From assembly GCA_946221765.1 (NCBI GenBank), contig CAMIMK010000147.1, forward strand, positions 1-7,471: a DNA stretch of 7,471 bases, in the 5' to 3' direction. Both the position numbers and the translations under genes were made by a program. Source of the DNA: an uncultured Rhodovulum sp. (GTDB taxonomy: Bacteria > Pseudomonadota > Alphaproteobacteria > Rhodobacterales > Rhodobacteraceae). Below the pieces are notes generated by a model, which was given only the letters and a program-made list of their open reading frames with translations, did no database searches and was not told the origin of the DNA. Positions 1 to 5,136 of this stretch are shown one piece after another; the stretch's first letter is position 1; each line of letters starts with the position of its first letter.

Positions 1-59
1 ATCCCGTCCGAAAGCAGCCCCTCAAGCGCCGAAGCCGCGTCCCCGTAGACTTTGCCCAT
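1..59 (-). CDS. 3-oxoacid CoA-transferase subunit A, N-terminal fragment
   Basis: Only the first 19 codons are visible; the gene continues beyond the left edge. The translation begins MGKVYGDAASALEGLLSDG. This matches the usual start of the alpha subunit of succinyl-CoA:3-ketoacid CoA-transferase, where an M-x-K-V-Y start and a helix ending in L-x-D-G precede the glycine-rich CoA loop. The family moves CoA from succinyl-CoA to acetoacetate or related 3-oxo acids, and the beta subunit gene normally follows directly. A purine-rich Shine-Dalgarno (AAGGGAG, minus strand, bases 64-70) lies four bases before the ATG, so the start is well supported. The diagnostic CoA-binding and catalytic regions are outside the window, so the identification relies on N-terminal similarity recalled from the family. 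The main doubt is which acyl-CoA substrate is used. Confidence 0.7.
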   Translation of the reverse strand, partial: MGKVYGDAASALEGLLSDG

Positions 60-95
60 GGGTCTCCCTTCCGTCCTGCTGATGGTTTGGGAAGC

Positions 96-124
96 GTCAT
101 CCGGGATGCGTCCGCACCTGTCAA
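96..124 (-). promoter_or_regulatory. Candidate sigma-70 promoter for the CoA-transferase gene
   Basis: On the minus strand a perfect -35 hexamer TTGACA occupies 124-119. A 17-base spacer then leads to GATGAC (101-96), a poor -10 match. Transcription would start near base 89, giving a leader of about 30 nt that contains the ribosome binding site of the gene starting at 59. Weak -10 boxes with a good -35 are common in high-GC alphaproteobacteria, but the assignment is inferred from the -35 match and position. Confidence 0.4.
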
Positions 125-246
125 GCAACGAGGGCAGGACGGCAGGCCGGGCCATGAGGCGCCCTCCCGGCAAGGGCTCCGCCGCCGGCTCCCGCACCGG
201 CGCTTCCGCATGCTGCCCCGCGCCGGCACGGGGCCTGCGCCTGCCG

Positions 247-260
247 GCCCGCCGGCGGGC
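247..260. repeat. Perfect 14-bp GC palindrome
   Basis: GCCCGCCGGCGGGC reads identically on both strands. It sits just left of the AT-rich island. A slightly longer imperfect hairpin (241-262, CTGCC arms) overlaps it. There is no T-tract on either side, so it is not a standard terminator. It may be a protein-binding dyad or a chance product of GC-rich sequence. Confidence 0.4.
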
Positions 261-269
261 AGCTTGGGA

Positions 270-301
270 CATTTTCAATAAATATTTCCGCTATATGAAA
301 T
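270..301. promoter_or_regulatory. AT-rich island, candidate promoter for the small RNA
   Basis: This stretch is strikingly AT-rich inside very GC-rich DNA and includes the palindrome AAATATTT (280-287). On the plus strand TTTTCA (272-277) and TATGAA (294-299), 16 bases apart, could serve as weak -35 and -10 elements. Transcription would then start near 305 and run toward the terminator at 431-469. An outer imperfect dyad (TTTCA...TGAAA) could also be an operator. The direction of any promoter activity is not settled by the sequence. Confidence 0.35.
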
Positions 302-388
302 CCACGGCTGACCCTGAATGGGCGTAGGGCCCATGGTATCCTGCGGTCGCAGGAAAGGGATGCAGCTGCAGATATATCCGCCAGGGTT

Positions 389-407
389 CGGTGAGGATGC
401 GGTGAGG
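389..407 (+). repeat. Tandem CGGTGAGG pair in the candidate small RNA
   Basis: CGGTGAGG occurs at 389-396 and again at 400-407, an 11-base period. If the small RNA is real, these purine-rich repeats could be seed sites for pairing with CCTCACC-type targets. The repeat is short and may be coincidental. Confidence 0.35.
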
Positions 408-430
408 GGCCGGGCCATGCGCGCAATGGC

Positions 431-469
431 GCGCAGCGCGCAGTGGCAGGGGCGCTGCGCAGTTTTTTT
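431..469 (+). terminator. Strong intrinsic terminator, plus strand
   Basis: A perfect 9-bp GC stem, GCGCAGCGC (431-439) with GCGCTGCGC (452-460), closes a 12-nt loop. It is followed after AG by seven T residues (463-469). This is the textbook rho-independent form and works only for transcription to the right, since the opposite strand would have the T-tract as a leading A-tract. No plus-strand protein gene precedes it in the window. Confidence 0.78.
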
Positions 470-736
470 CGGCAGGAAGAGGCGGGCGTGCGATCCGGGC
501 GTGGGCCATGCTGCCGACCCCGCGGGTTGCGGGGCGCGCCCGGATGCGCGGGCCTGCTCTCAGGCATTCCGTTCCAGCCACGCGCCGGCCTGCACCGCCC
601 GGGAGCGATGACACGCGGCACCTGGCGCAGCCGGACGCCTTCGGACCGGCCATGACGCGGCGAGCCTCACGCCGGCCCGCCGGGCCAGCGATGAGATGGG
701 ACACCAGCCGGTGTGGTGGCGAAGAGGACCCGCGCC

Positions 737-1219
737 TCAGGCGGCGTGGGTGGCCTTTTCCGCACCCTTGGCATCGGCTGCAACCGGCGCGAGCACCGCT
801 TCCGGCTCCTGCGCGGCCATGACCGAAGCCCGGGCAAGCTCGCGCGCAAGGTTGGCGGGCTTGGCGTCGGGAACGTCGCTGTCGTCGGTGCCGAAGACCT
901 TTTCCGGGGCGATCGCGTCCCGGAAGCGGGTCAGCAGCTCGGCCACCGGATCAGCCTCGGGCTCGACGCCCTCCGCCGCGGTGGTGGAAAAGTCGATGAT
1001 CGTTGCCGGTGCGTCCACCGGCGTGCCCCCGGATGCCCGGCGGTCCCGTGCCGCGGTCTGCGACGCGGTATCGGCATTGGTCGAGCTTCCGAAATCCAGC
1101 AAGACCGTCGGAGCCTCGACGGGCAGGGCGGCAGTCGGCGTCACGGCGGTAACAGGCGCCGCCGCGGCCGCGCTGCCTCGCGGGACAGGAAGCGGGTCAG
1201 GAATGGCAGTCAGTTGCAT
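737..1219 (-). CDS. Unknown Ala/Pro-rich 160-residue protein with a duplicated DF motif
   Basis: I do not recognise this protein. It has 160 residues, no cysteine, no signal peptide and no membrane segment. The first half is rich in Ala, Pro and Thr and probably disordered. It contains an internal duplication: PVEAPTVLLDFGSS (residues 33-46) and PVDAPATIIDFSTT (67-80), 34 residues apart. From about residue 91 a short acidic helical part begins (PVAELLTRFRDAI), and residues 121-136 form another likely helix. A GGGGG ribosome binding site (minus strand, 1227-1231) lies seven bases before the ATG. Its acidic, balanced composition on the minus strand is more protein-like than the competing Ser/Ala-rich plus-strand frame. 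The gene stands alone, divergent from the pyrimidine cluster. A role as a linker or flexible adaptor protein would be speculation. Confidence 0.65.
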   Translation of the reverse strand: MQLTAIPDPLPVPRGSAAAAAPVTAVTPTAALPVEAPTVLLDFGSSTNADTASQTAARDRRASGGTPVDAPATIIDFSTTAAEGVEPEADPVAELLTRFRDAIAPEKVFGTDDSDVPDAKPANLARELARASVMAAQEPEAVLAPVAADAKGAEKATHAA

Positions 1220-1243
1220 GGCTTAGCCCCCAGGTCGTGTGGT

Positions 1244-1258
1244 GACATCCGACTTATA
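1244..1258. repeat. 15-bp direct repeat, copy 1
   Basis: GACATCCGACTTATA matches the copy at 1341-1355 in 14 of 15 positions. Read on the minus strand it holds TATAAG (1258-1253), about 34 bases before the start codon of the 160-residue gene, so this copy could overlap that gene's -10 box. Confidence 0.55.
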
Positions 1259-1340
1259 CCTCAGTCCGACCGCTTTCCCGAGCGCGGAGCCGCGGTTCGG
1301 TAAGCGCGGACCGATCCGCCGGCCCCTCCCGCCGCCGCAG

Positions 1341-1355
1341 GACATCCGACTGATA
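1341..1355. repeat. 15-bp direct repeat, copy 2
   Basis: GACATCCGACTGATA differs from copy 1 by one base and is in the same orientation, 97 bp away. It lies just upstream of the AT-richer patch that may hold the promoter of the plus-strand cluster. A shared regulator site or duplicated promoter element is the likely reading. Confidence 0.55.
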
Positions 1356-1521
1356 TTCCGAAGCTATTTTCCAGCCCCCGGGGACTGGGACGGGGCGTCC
1401 GGCCCCCGCGCGTTAACCCAGGTGCTTCGTGGAGGCCTGCGAGGCTTGGCCTCGACCGGACGGGCTGGTAGCGTCGGCCGAAGCTGGCATCCGTCCCTGA
1501 CGGGCTGCGCCGGCCGGGGTC

Positions 1522-1527
1522 GGAGGG
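1522..1527 (+). promoter_or_regulatory. Ribosome binding site that fixes the amidohydrolase start
   Basis: GGAGGG lies five bases before ATG 1533. This favours 1533 over the farther upstream in-frame start candidates, whose extension resembles no member of the family. Confidence 0.75.
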
Positions 1528-1532
1528 ATGGT

Positions 1533-2783
1533 ATGGCGTCACCGGGCGAGAACCTGCGGATCGACGGCACCCGGCTTTGGGACAGCCTGATGGCCATGGC
1601 CGAGATCGGTCCCGGCATCGCCGGCGGCAACAACCGCCAGACGCTCACCGATGCGGATGCCGAGGGCCGCGCGCTGTTCCAGTCCTGGTGCGAGGCGGCG
1701 GGCCTGACGCTCGGCGTCGATGCCATGGGCACGATGTTCGCGACCCGGCCGGGCGAGGATCCCGATGCGCTGCCGGTCTATCTCGGCAGCCATCTCGACA
1801 CCCAGCCGACGGGGGGCAGGTTCGACGGGGTGCTGGGCGTGCTGGGCGCGCTGGAGGTCGTGCGGTCGATGAACGATCTCGGCCTCCGCACCCGCCACCC
1901 GATCGTCGTCACCAACTGGACGAACGAGGAGGGCGCGCGGTTCGCCCCCGCGATGATGGCGTCCGGTGTCTTCGCCGGCGTGCTCAGCCTGGACTATGCC
2001 TATGGCCGCACCGATCTGGACGGCAGGACCTTCGGCGCGGAGCTGGAGCGGATCGGCTGGAAGGGCCCGGAGGAGGTCGGTGCGCGCAGGATGCACGCCT
2101 ATTTCGAGCTGCACATCGAGCAGGGCCCGATCCTGGAGGCCGAGGGCCGGGACATCGGGGTCGTCACCCATTGCCAGGGCCTGTGGTGGCTCGAGTTCAC
2201 CCTGACCGGCAAGGAAGCGCATACCGGCTCGACGCCGATGGACATGCGCGTGAACGCGGGCCTCGCGATGGCGCGGATCTTCGAGAGGGTGCAGGCCGTC
2301 GCCCTCTCGGAGCAGCCGGGCGCGGTCGGCGGCGTCGGTCAGGTGACCTTCAGCCCCAATTCGCGCAACGTGCTGCCGGGGACGGTGGTCTTCACCGTCG
2401 ACATCCGCACGCCGGACCTCGCGAAGCTCGACCGGATGCGGGCGCGGATCGAGGCCGAGGCGGCGGCGATCTGCGCGGATCTCGGCGTCGGCTGTTCGGT
2501 GGAGGCGGTCGGGCATTTCGATCCCGTCACCTTCGACCCGACACTGGTATCGCGCGTGCGTGCCGCGGCGGAGCGCCTCGGATATTCGCACCGCGACCTG
2601 ATCTCGGGCGCCGGGCATGACGCCTGCTGGGCGGCGAAGGTCGCGCCGGCGACGATGGTGATGTGCCCCTGCGTCGACGGGCTCAGCCACAACGAGGCCG
2701 AGGAAATCACGCCCGGATGGGCGGAGAAGGGGGCGAATGTGCTGTTCCATGCGGTGCTGGAGACGGCGGGGGTGATCGAGTGA
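1533..2783 (+). CDS. Zn-dependent N-carbamoyl amidohydrolase (beta-ureidopropionase / hydantoinase-carbamoylase family)
   Basis: This cytoplasmic enzyme of the M20-like carbamoylase family hydrolyses N-carbamoyl amino acids. Beside dihydropyrimidinase it most likely converts N-carbamoyl-beta-alanine to beta-alanine, CO2 and ammonia. Its 416 residues match the usual length of about 410-420. The binuclear metal and catalytic motifs appear in order: GSHLDT (His87), RFDGVLG (Asp98), NEEGARF (Glu132/Glu133), HIEQGP (His194) and SHNEAE (His386). The lid/dimer domain carries GKEAHTGSTPMD (His230), and SPNSRNVLPG (residues 274-283) matches the substrate-binding loop. GHDA (361-364) is also conserved in the family. 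It is the first gene of the cluster and its stop overlaps the next start. The exact substrate, carbamoyl-beta-alanine or an N-carbamoyl-L-amino acid, cannot be told from sequence alone. Allantoate amidohydrolase is a related alternative that fits the neighbours less well. Confidence 0.9.
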   Translation: MASPGENLRIDGTRLWDSLMAMAEIGPGIAGGNNRQTLTDADAEGRALFQSWCEAAGLTLGVDAMGTMFATRPGEDPDALPVYLGSHLDTQPTGGRFDGVLGVLGALEVVRSMNDLGLRTRHPIVVTNWTNEEGARFAPAMMASGVFAGVLSLDYAYGRTDLDGRTFGAELERIGWKGPEEVGARRMHAYFELHIEQGPILEAEGRDIGVVTHCQGLWWLEFTLTGKEAHTGSTPMDMRVNAGLAMARIFERVQAVALSEQPGAVGGVGQVTFSPNSRNVLPGTVVFTVDIRTPDLAKLDRMRARIEAEAAAICADLGVGCSVEAVGHFDPVTFDPTLVSRVRAAAERLGYSHRDLISGAGHDACWAAKVAPATMVMCPCVDGLSHNEAEEITPGWAEKGANVLFHAVLETAGVIE

Positions 2784-3160
2784 CGAGGATCGGACTGGAC
2801 TGGCGCGGTTTGCCCGGTGCCGTGGCGGGGGCCGCCCTGTTCGCCGTCCTGGCGACGGCGGGTCCCGCCCGGGCGGATGAGCCGTTTCCGGCCGGATGGG
2901 AGGCGGCCCCCGAACGTTTCGTGCTGCTGCATGACACCGGGAATGGCGGCGGCATCTGGGGGATGGATCAGGATGGCGGGCAGGTGGCGCGCTGTGCCGA
3001 AGGCCGGAGGGACGGGCCGCGGGTGGTGGATATCATCGACGGCATCGCCAGCCCGCGCCGCCCCGACGGTCCCGCCGCCGTCCCGCGCTGCACGGATTGG
3101 ACGGTCATCGAGAGCCCCCATGCCGGGCACCAGCTCTGGTCGGCGCAACTTGGCCGCTGA
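2780..3160 (+). CDS. Small exported protein of unknown function
   Basis: I do not recognise this 126-residue protein. The GTG start overlaps the preceding stop (GTGA) and follows a G-rich stretch (GGCGGGGG) at about 2765-2772, which suggests translational coupling. The first 32 residues form a Sec-type signal peptide: a basic start (MTR), a hydrophobic core around residues 13-27 and an A-R-A cleavage site before Asp33. The mature part of about 94 residues should lie in the periplasm. It has just two cysteines (72 and 104), suitable for one disulphide, and a Gly-rich GNGGGIWGMDQDGG segment (residues 54-67). No lipobox or membrane anchor is present. Its place between the two pyrimidine-degrading enzymes hints at a role linked to uptake or sensing of the substrate, but nothing in the sequence shows this directly. 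Confidence 0.68.
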   Translation: MTRIGLDWRGLPGAVAGAALFAVLATAGPARADEPFPAGWEAAPERFVLLHDTGNGGGIWGMDQDGGQVARCAEGRRDGPRVVDIIDGIASPRRPDGPAAVPRCTDWTVIESPHAGHQLWSAQLGR

Positions 3161-3210
3161 CCGCGACGGCCGTGCCGCCCGGGGGGAGAGGATCCGCAGG
3201 AAGGGCCAGG

Positions 3211-3236
3211 GATCGGGGCCCGGGATCGGGACCCGT
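3211..3236 (+). repeat. Two imperfect tandem 13-bp repeats
   Basis: GATCGGGGCCCGG (3211-3223) is followed directly by GATCGGGACCCGT (3224-3236). The units differ at two positions, and each contains a small CGGG/CCCG dyad. A third GATC follows at 3237. Next comes a CCCTGC/GCAGGG hairpin (3244-3267). This 196-bp gap (3161-3356) is the longest non-coding gap between genes of the cluster and might hold an internal regulatory site; no clear promoter was found. Confidence 0.4.
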
Positions 3237-3345
3237 GATCCTGCCCTGCCGGGGGCGGGACGCAGGGTCCGGCGCGACTCCGGGCGCGGACGCCGCGGGT
3301 CGGGCGCCGGGTGCCGGCTCCCGGGCAGGGCGGCCGTGATCTGAC

Positions 3346-3351
3346 AGGAGG
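3346..3351 (+). promoter_or_regulatory. Ribosome binding site of the 107-residue gene
   Basis: A perfect AGGAGG lies five bases before ATG 3357. It is one of the best matches to the anti-Shine-Dalgarno in the window and the main evidence that this small gene is translated. Confidence 0.75.
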
Positions 3352-3356
3352 CGGCC

Positions 3357-3680
3357 ATGGCGGATCTGGGCGGGCTTGAAATCGCCCTCGGTCGCGATCG
3401 GTTGAGGCTGCTGGCTGTCGCGCCCGCCTTCGGCGGGGACGGCGGGGCCGAGATGGTCGTGACCTTCGAGGCGCCGTCGTCCGTCAGCCTGCATGTCCAT
3501 GCGCGCGAGATTGCGGACGGCGCCCTGACCTGCAGCCTCGGGGCCCGGCGGGCTGCGGTGACGATGGACCTCGCGCTGGCGGCGCGTATCCTGTCCGAGG
3601 GCTTGGCGCGGGGGCTGACGCTGCCGCAGGACGAGGCGAGGGCGCTGGCAGCGGCGCTCGGGCCGGTACAACGAGGATAG
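3357..3680 (+). CDS. Small cytoplasmic protein of unknown function
   Basis: I do not recognise this 107-residue protein. It has no signal peptide or membrane segment and a single cysteine (in LTCSLG). The first two thirds are rich in alternating hydrophobic residues and look like beta strands (LEIALGRDRLRLLAVAP, then AEMVVTFEAP and SVSLHVHARE). The last third is Ala/Leu-rich and probably helical (MDLALAARILSEGLARG, DEARALAAALG). Codon use fits its neighbours. Its stop is followed four bases later by the dihydropyrimidinase ATG, and the ribosome binding site of that gene (GAGGA, 3673-3677) lies inside its last codons, so the two are likely co-translated. An accessory role for dihydropyrimidinase is possible but purely contextual. 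Confidence 0.75.
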   Translation: MADLGGLEIALGRDRLRLLAVAPAFGGDGGAEMVVTFEAPSSVSLHVHAREIADGALTCSLGARRAAVTMDLALAARILSEGLARGLTLPQDEARALAAALGPVQRG

Positions 3681-3684
3681 GATC

Positions 3685-5136
3685 ATGTCGACGGTCATCA
3701 AGAACGGCACCATCGTCACCGCCGATCTCACCTATGCGGGTGATGTGCGCATCGAAGGCGGGCGGATCGCCGCGATCGGGCCGGACCTCACGGCCGACAC
3801 CACGCTCGATGCCTCGGGCGCCTATGTGATGCCGGGCGGGATCGACCCGCATACCCACCTGGAAATGCCCTTCATGGGCACCTACTCGGCCGACGATTTC
3901 GACAGCGGCACGCGGGCGGCGCTGGCGGGGGGCACGACCATGCTGGTCGACTTCGCGCTGCCGGCCCCCGGCCAGTCCCTGCTCGACGCGCTGAAGCTGT
4001 GGGACAACAAGACGGCCCGCGCGCATTGCGACTACAGCTTCCACATGGCCGTCACCTGGTGGAGCGAGCAGGTCTTCGACGAGATGAAGGCCGTCACCGA
4101 GCGCGGCATCAACACCTTCAAGCATTTCATGGCCTACAAGGGCGCGCTGATGGTGAACGACGACGAGCTCTATGCGTCGTTCCGGCGCTGCGCGGAACTC
4201 GGGGCGATCCCGCTCGTCCATGCCGAGAATGGCGACGTGGTGGCGGAACTGCAGGCCCGGTTGCTGGCCGAGGGCAACACCGGGCCGGAGGCGCATGCCT
4301 ACTCGCGCCCGCCGCAGGTCGAGGGCGAGGCGACGAATCGCGCGATCATGATCGCCGACATGGCGGGCGTGCCGCTCTATGTCGTGCATGTCTCCTGCGA
4401 GGATGCCCATGAGGCGATCCGGCGGGCGAAGATGCTCGGCCGCCGCGTCTGGGGCGAGCCGCTGATCCAGCATCTGACGCTCGACGCGGGCGAATATGCC
4501 CACCCCGACTGGGACCATGCCGCGCGCCGGGTGATGTCGCCGCCCTTCCGCGACAGCCGGCATCAGGACAGCCTGTGGGCGGGCCTCGCCTCCGGCACGC
4601 TCAGCTGCGTCGCCACCGACCACTGCGCCTTCACCACGGCGCAGAAGCGGTTCGGCGTCGGGGATTTCACGAAGATCCCGAACGGCACCGGCGGGCTGGA
4701 GGACCGGCTGCCGATGCTCTGGACCCATGGCGTCGAGACCGGGCGGCTGACCCCGAACGAATTCGTCGCCGTCACCTCCACCAACATCGCGAAGATCCTG
4801 AACTGCTACCCGAAGAAGGGCGCGGTGCTGGTGGGCGCGGATGCCGACCTGATCGTGCTTGACCCGAAGAAGGAAAAGGTCATCTCGGCCGCCAGCCAGC
4901 AGTCGGCGATCGACTACAATGTCTTCGAGGGCAAGCGGGTGTCGGGCCTGCCGCGCTATGTGCTGAGCCGGGGTCGGGTGATGGTGGACGACGGAGCCCT
5001 GAAGCCCGCCGAGGGGCACGGCGAATTCGTCGCGCGGCCGCCGTCGGGGCAGGTGAGCCGGTCGCTCTCGACCTGGAAGGCGCTGACCGCGCCGCGGCCC
5101 GTCGCGCGCAGCGGCATTCCGGCGAGCGGCGTATGA
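3685..5136 (+). CDS. hydA: Dihydropyrimidinase / D-hydantoinase
   Basis: This cytoplasmic cyclic amidohydrolase opens the ring of 5,6-dihydrouracil or dihydrothymine, and of 5-substituted hydantoins, to give N-carbamoyl products. It is the second step of reductive pyrimidine degradation. The 483 residues match family length. The binuclear metal site is complete: DPHTH (His56, His58), the lysine carboxylated in this family (Lys146 in FKHFMAYKG), His179 in VHAENGD, His235 in YVVHVSC and Asp312 in ATDHCAF. The spacing agrees with characterised D-hydantoinases. Substrate-contact residues are also present: Tyr151, Ser285 in MSPPFR and Asn333 in IPNGTGG. GAGGA lies seven bases before the ATG. The C-terminal tail (STWKALTAPRPVAR, residues 462-475) is the type involved in subunit contacts. 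Its product is the expected substrate of the carbamoylase upstream. Physiological preference for dihydrouracil over hydantoins is inferred from context. Confidence 0.93.
   Translation: MSTVIKNGTIVTADLTYAGDVRIEGGRIAAIGPDLTADTTLDASGAYVMPGGIDPHTHLEMPFMGTYSADDFDSGTRAALAGGTTMLVDFALPAPGQSLLDALKLWDNKTARAHCDYSFHMAVTWWSEQVFDEMKAVTERGINTFKHFMAYKGALMVNDDELYASFRRCAELGAIPLVHAENGDVVAELQARLLAEGNTGPEAHAYSRPPQVEGEATNRAIMIADMAGVPLYVVHVSCEDAHEAIRRAKMLGRRVWGEPLIQHLTLDAGEYAHPDWDHAARRVMSPPFRDSRHQDSLWAGLASGTLSCVATDHCAFTTAQKRFGVGDFTKIPNGTGGLEDRLPMLWTHGVETGRLTPNEFVAVTSTNIAKILNCYPKKGAVLVGADADLIVLDPKKEKVISAASQQSAIDYNVFEGKRVSGLPRYVLSRGRVMVDDGALKPAEGHGEFVARPPSGQVSRSLSTWKALTAPRPVARSGIPASGV

Larger units (their letters stand above)
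304..469 (+). ncRNA. Candidate small RNA of about 165 nt
   Basis: The 3' end is defined by a strong intrinsic terminator with no plus-strand protein gene in front of it. The 5' end is placed only approximately, by the AT-rich island ending at 301. Between them lie compact local structures: ATGGGC/GCCCAT with a 5-nt loop (318-334), TCCTGC/GCAGGA with a GGTC tetraloop (339-354), the palindrome TGCAGCTGCA (361-370), and two copies of CGGTGAGG (389-396, 400-407) in a stretch that could stay single-stranded. I do not recognise it as 6S, SRP, tmRNA or RNase P RNA. The next gene to the right is on the minus strand, so this is not a leader of a downstream gene. An overlapping frame starting at 360 after AGGAAAGGG would encode 83 residues of unlikely composition; a small protein cannot be fully excluded. 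Confidence 0.42.
60..736. other. Long intergenic region without a convincing protein gene
   Basis: Several open frames cross this 677-bp stretch, but all are rich in Arg, Pro, Gly and Cys, show no recognisable domain and have no consistent codon bias. I treat them as chance frames of GC-rich DNA. The region contains a candidate promoter for the CoA-transferase gene, a 14-bp perfect palindrome (247-260), an AT-rich island (270-301), a row of small hairpins and a strong plus-strand terminator (431-469). Further right are two simple hairpins without T-tracts: CCCCGC/GCGGGG at 518-534 and GGCCC/GGGCC at 674-686. A short minus-strand stretch ending at 560 may be a gene remnant. Confidence 0.6.
1220..1532. 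other. Divergent control region between the 160-residue gene and the pyrimidine cluster
   Basis: This 313-bp region must carry the promoters of both divergent genes. It contains two copies of a 15-bp repeat, each overlapping a TATAAG- or TATCAG-like box on the minus strand, and an AT-richer patch (1350-1372) where TATTTT (1366-1371) is a weak plus-strand -10 candidate. Transcription from there would give the first amidohydrolase gene a leader of roughly 155 nt, including a GAGGCC/GGCCTC hairpin (1432-1453). No clear consensus -35 was found for either direction. I saw no RutR-type TTGACCA...TGGTCAA palindrome. The plus-strand reading frame of the downstream gene stays open upstream to about 1239, but this extension looks non-coding. 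Confidence 0.5.

Noticed and set aside
360..611. An 83-codon plus-strand frame starting ATG 360 after AGGAAAGGG.
   Set aside because: The ribosome binding site looks good, but the frame runs through the terminator hairpin and T-tract, and its Arg/Cys/Ala-rich translation is not protein-like. Kept only as an alternative reading of the small RNA region.
121..704. Long minus-strand open frames crossing the left intergenic region (166 and 137 residues).
   Set aside because: Arg/Pro/Gly/Cys-rich low-quality translations with no domain, no ribosome binding site and overlap with the terminator; typical chance frames in GC-rich DNA.
701..714. ACACC/GGTGT hairpin just after the stop of the 160-residue gene as its terminator.
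   Set aside because: Five-base stem and no T-tract on the minus strand; not distinguishable from chance.
696..1226. Plus-strand 176-residue frame opposite the 160-residue gene.
   Set aside because: Ser/Ala/Gly-rich antisense shadow; the minus-strand frame has a ribosome binding site and a balanced acidic composition.
1239..1532. In-frame upstream extension of the amidohydrolase.
   Set aside because: It resembles no family member and crosses the control region, and GGAGGG is placed for ATG 1533, giving the usual family length.
1539..2750. 403-residue minus-strand frame inside the amidohydrolase gene.
   Set aside because: His/Arg/Ala-rich antisense shadow of a clearly conserved enzyme gene. 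The 511-residue minus-strand frame opposite dihydropyrimidinase (3484-5019) is rejected for the same reason.
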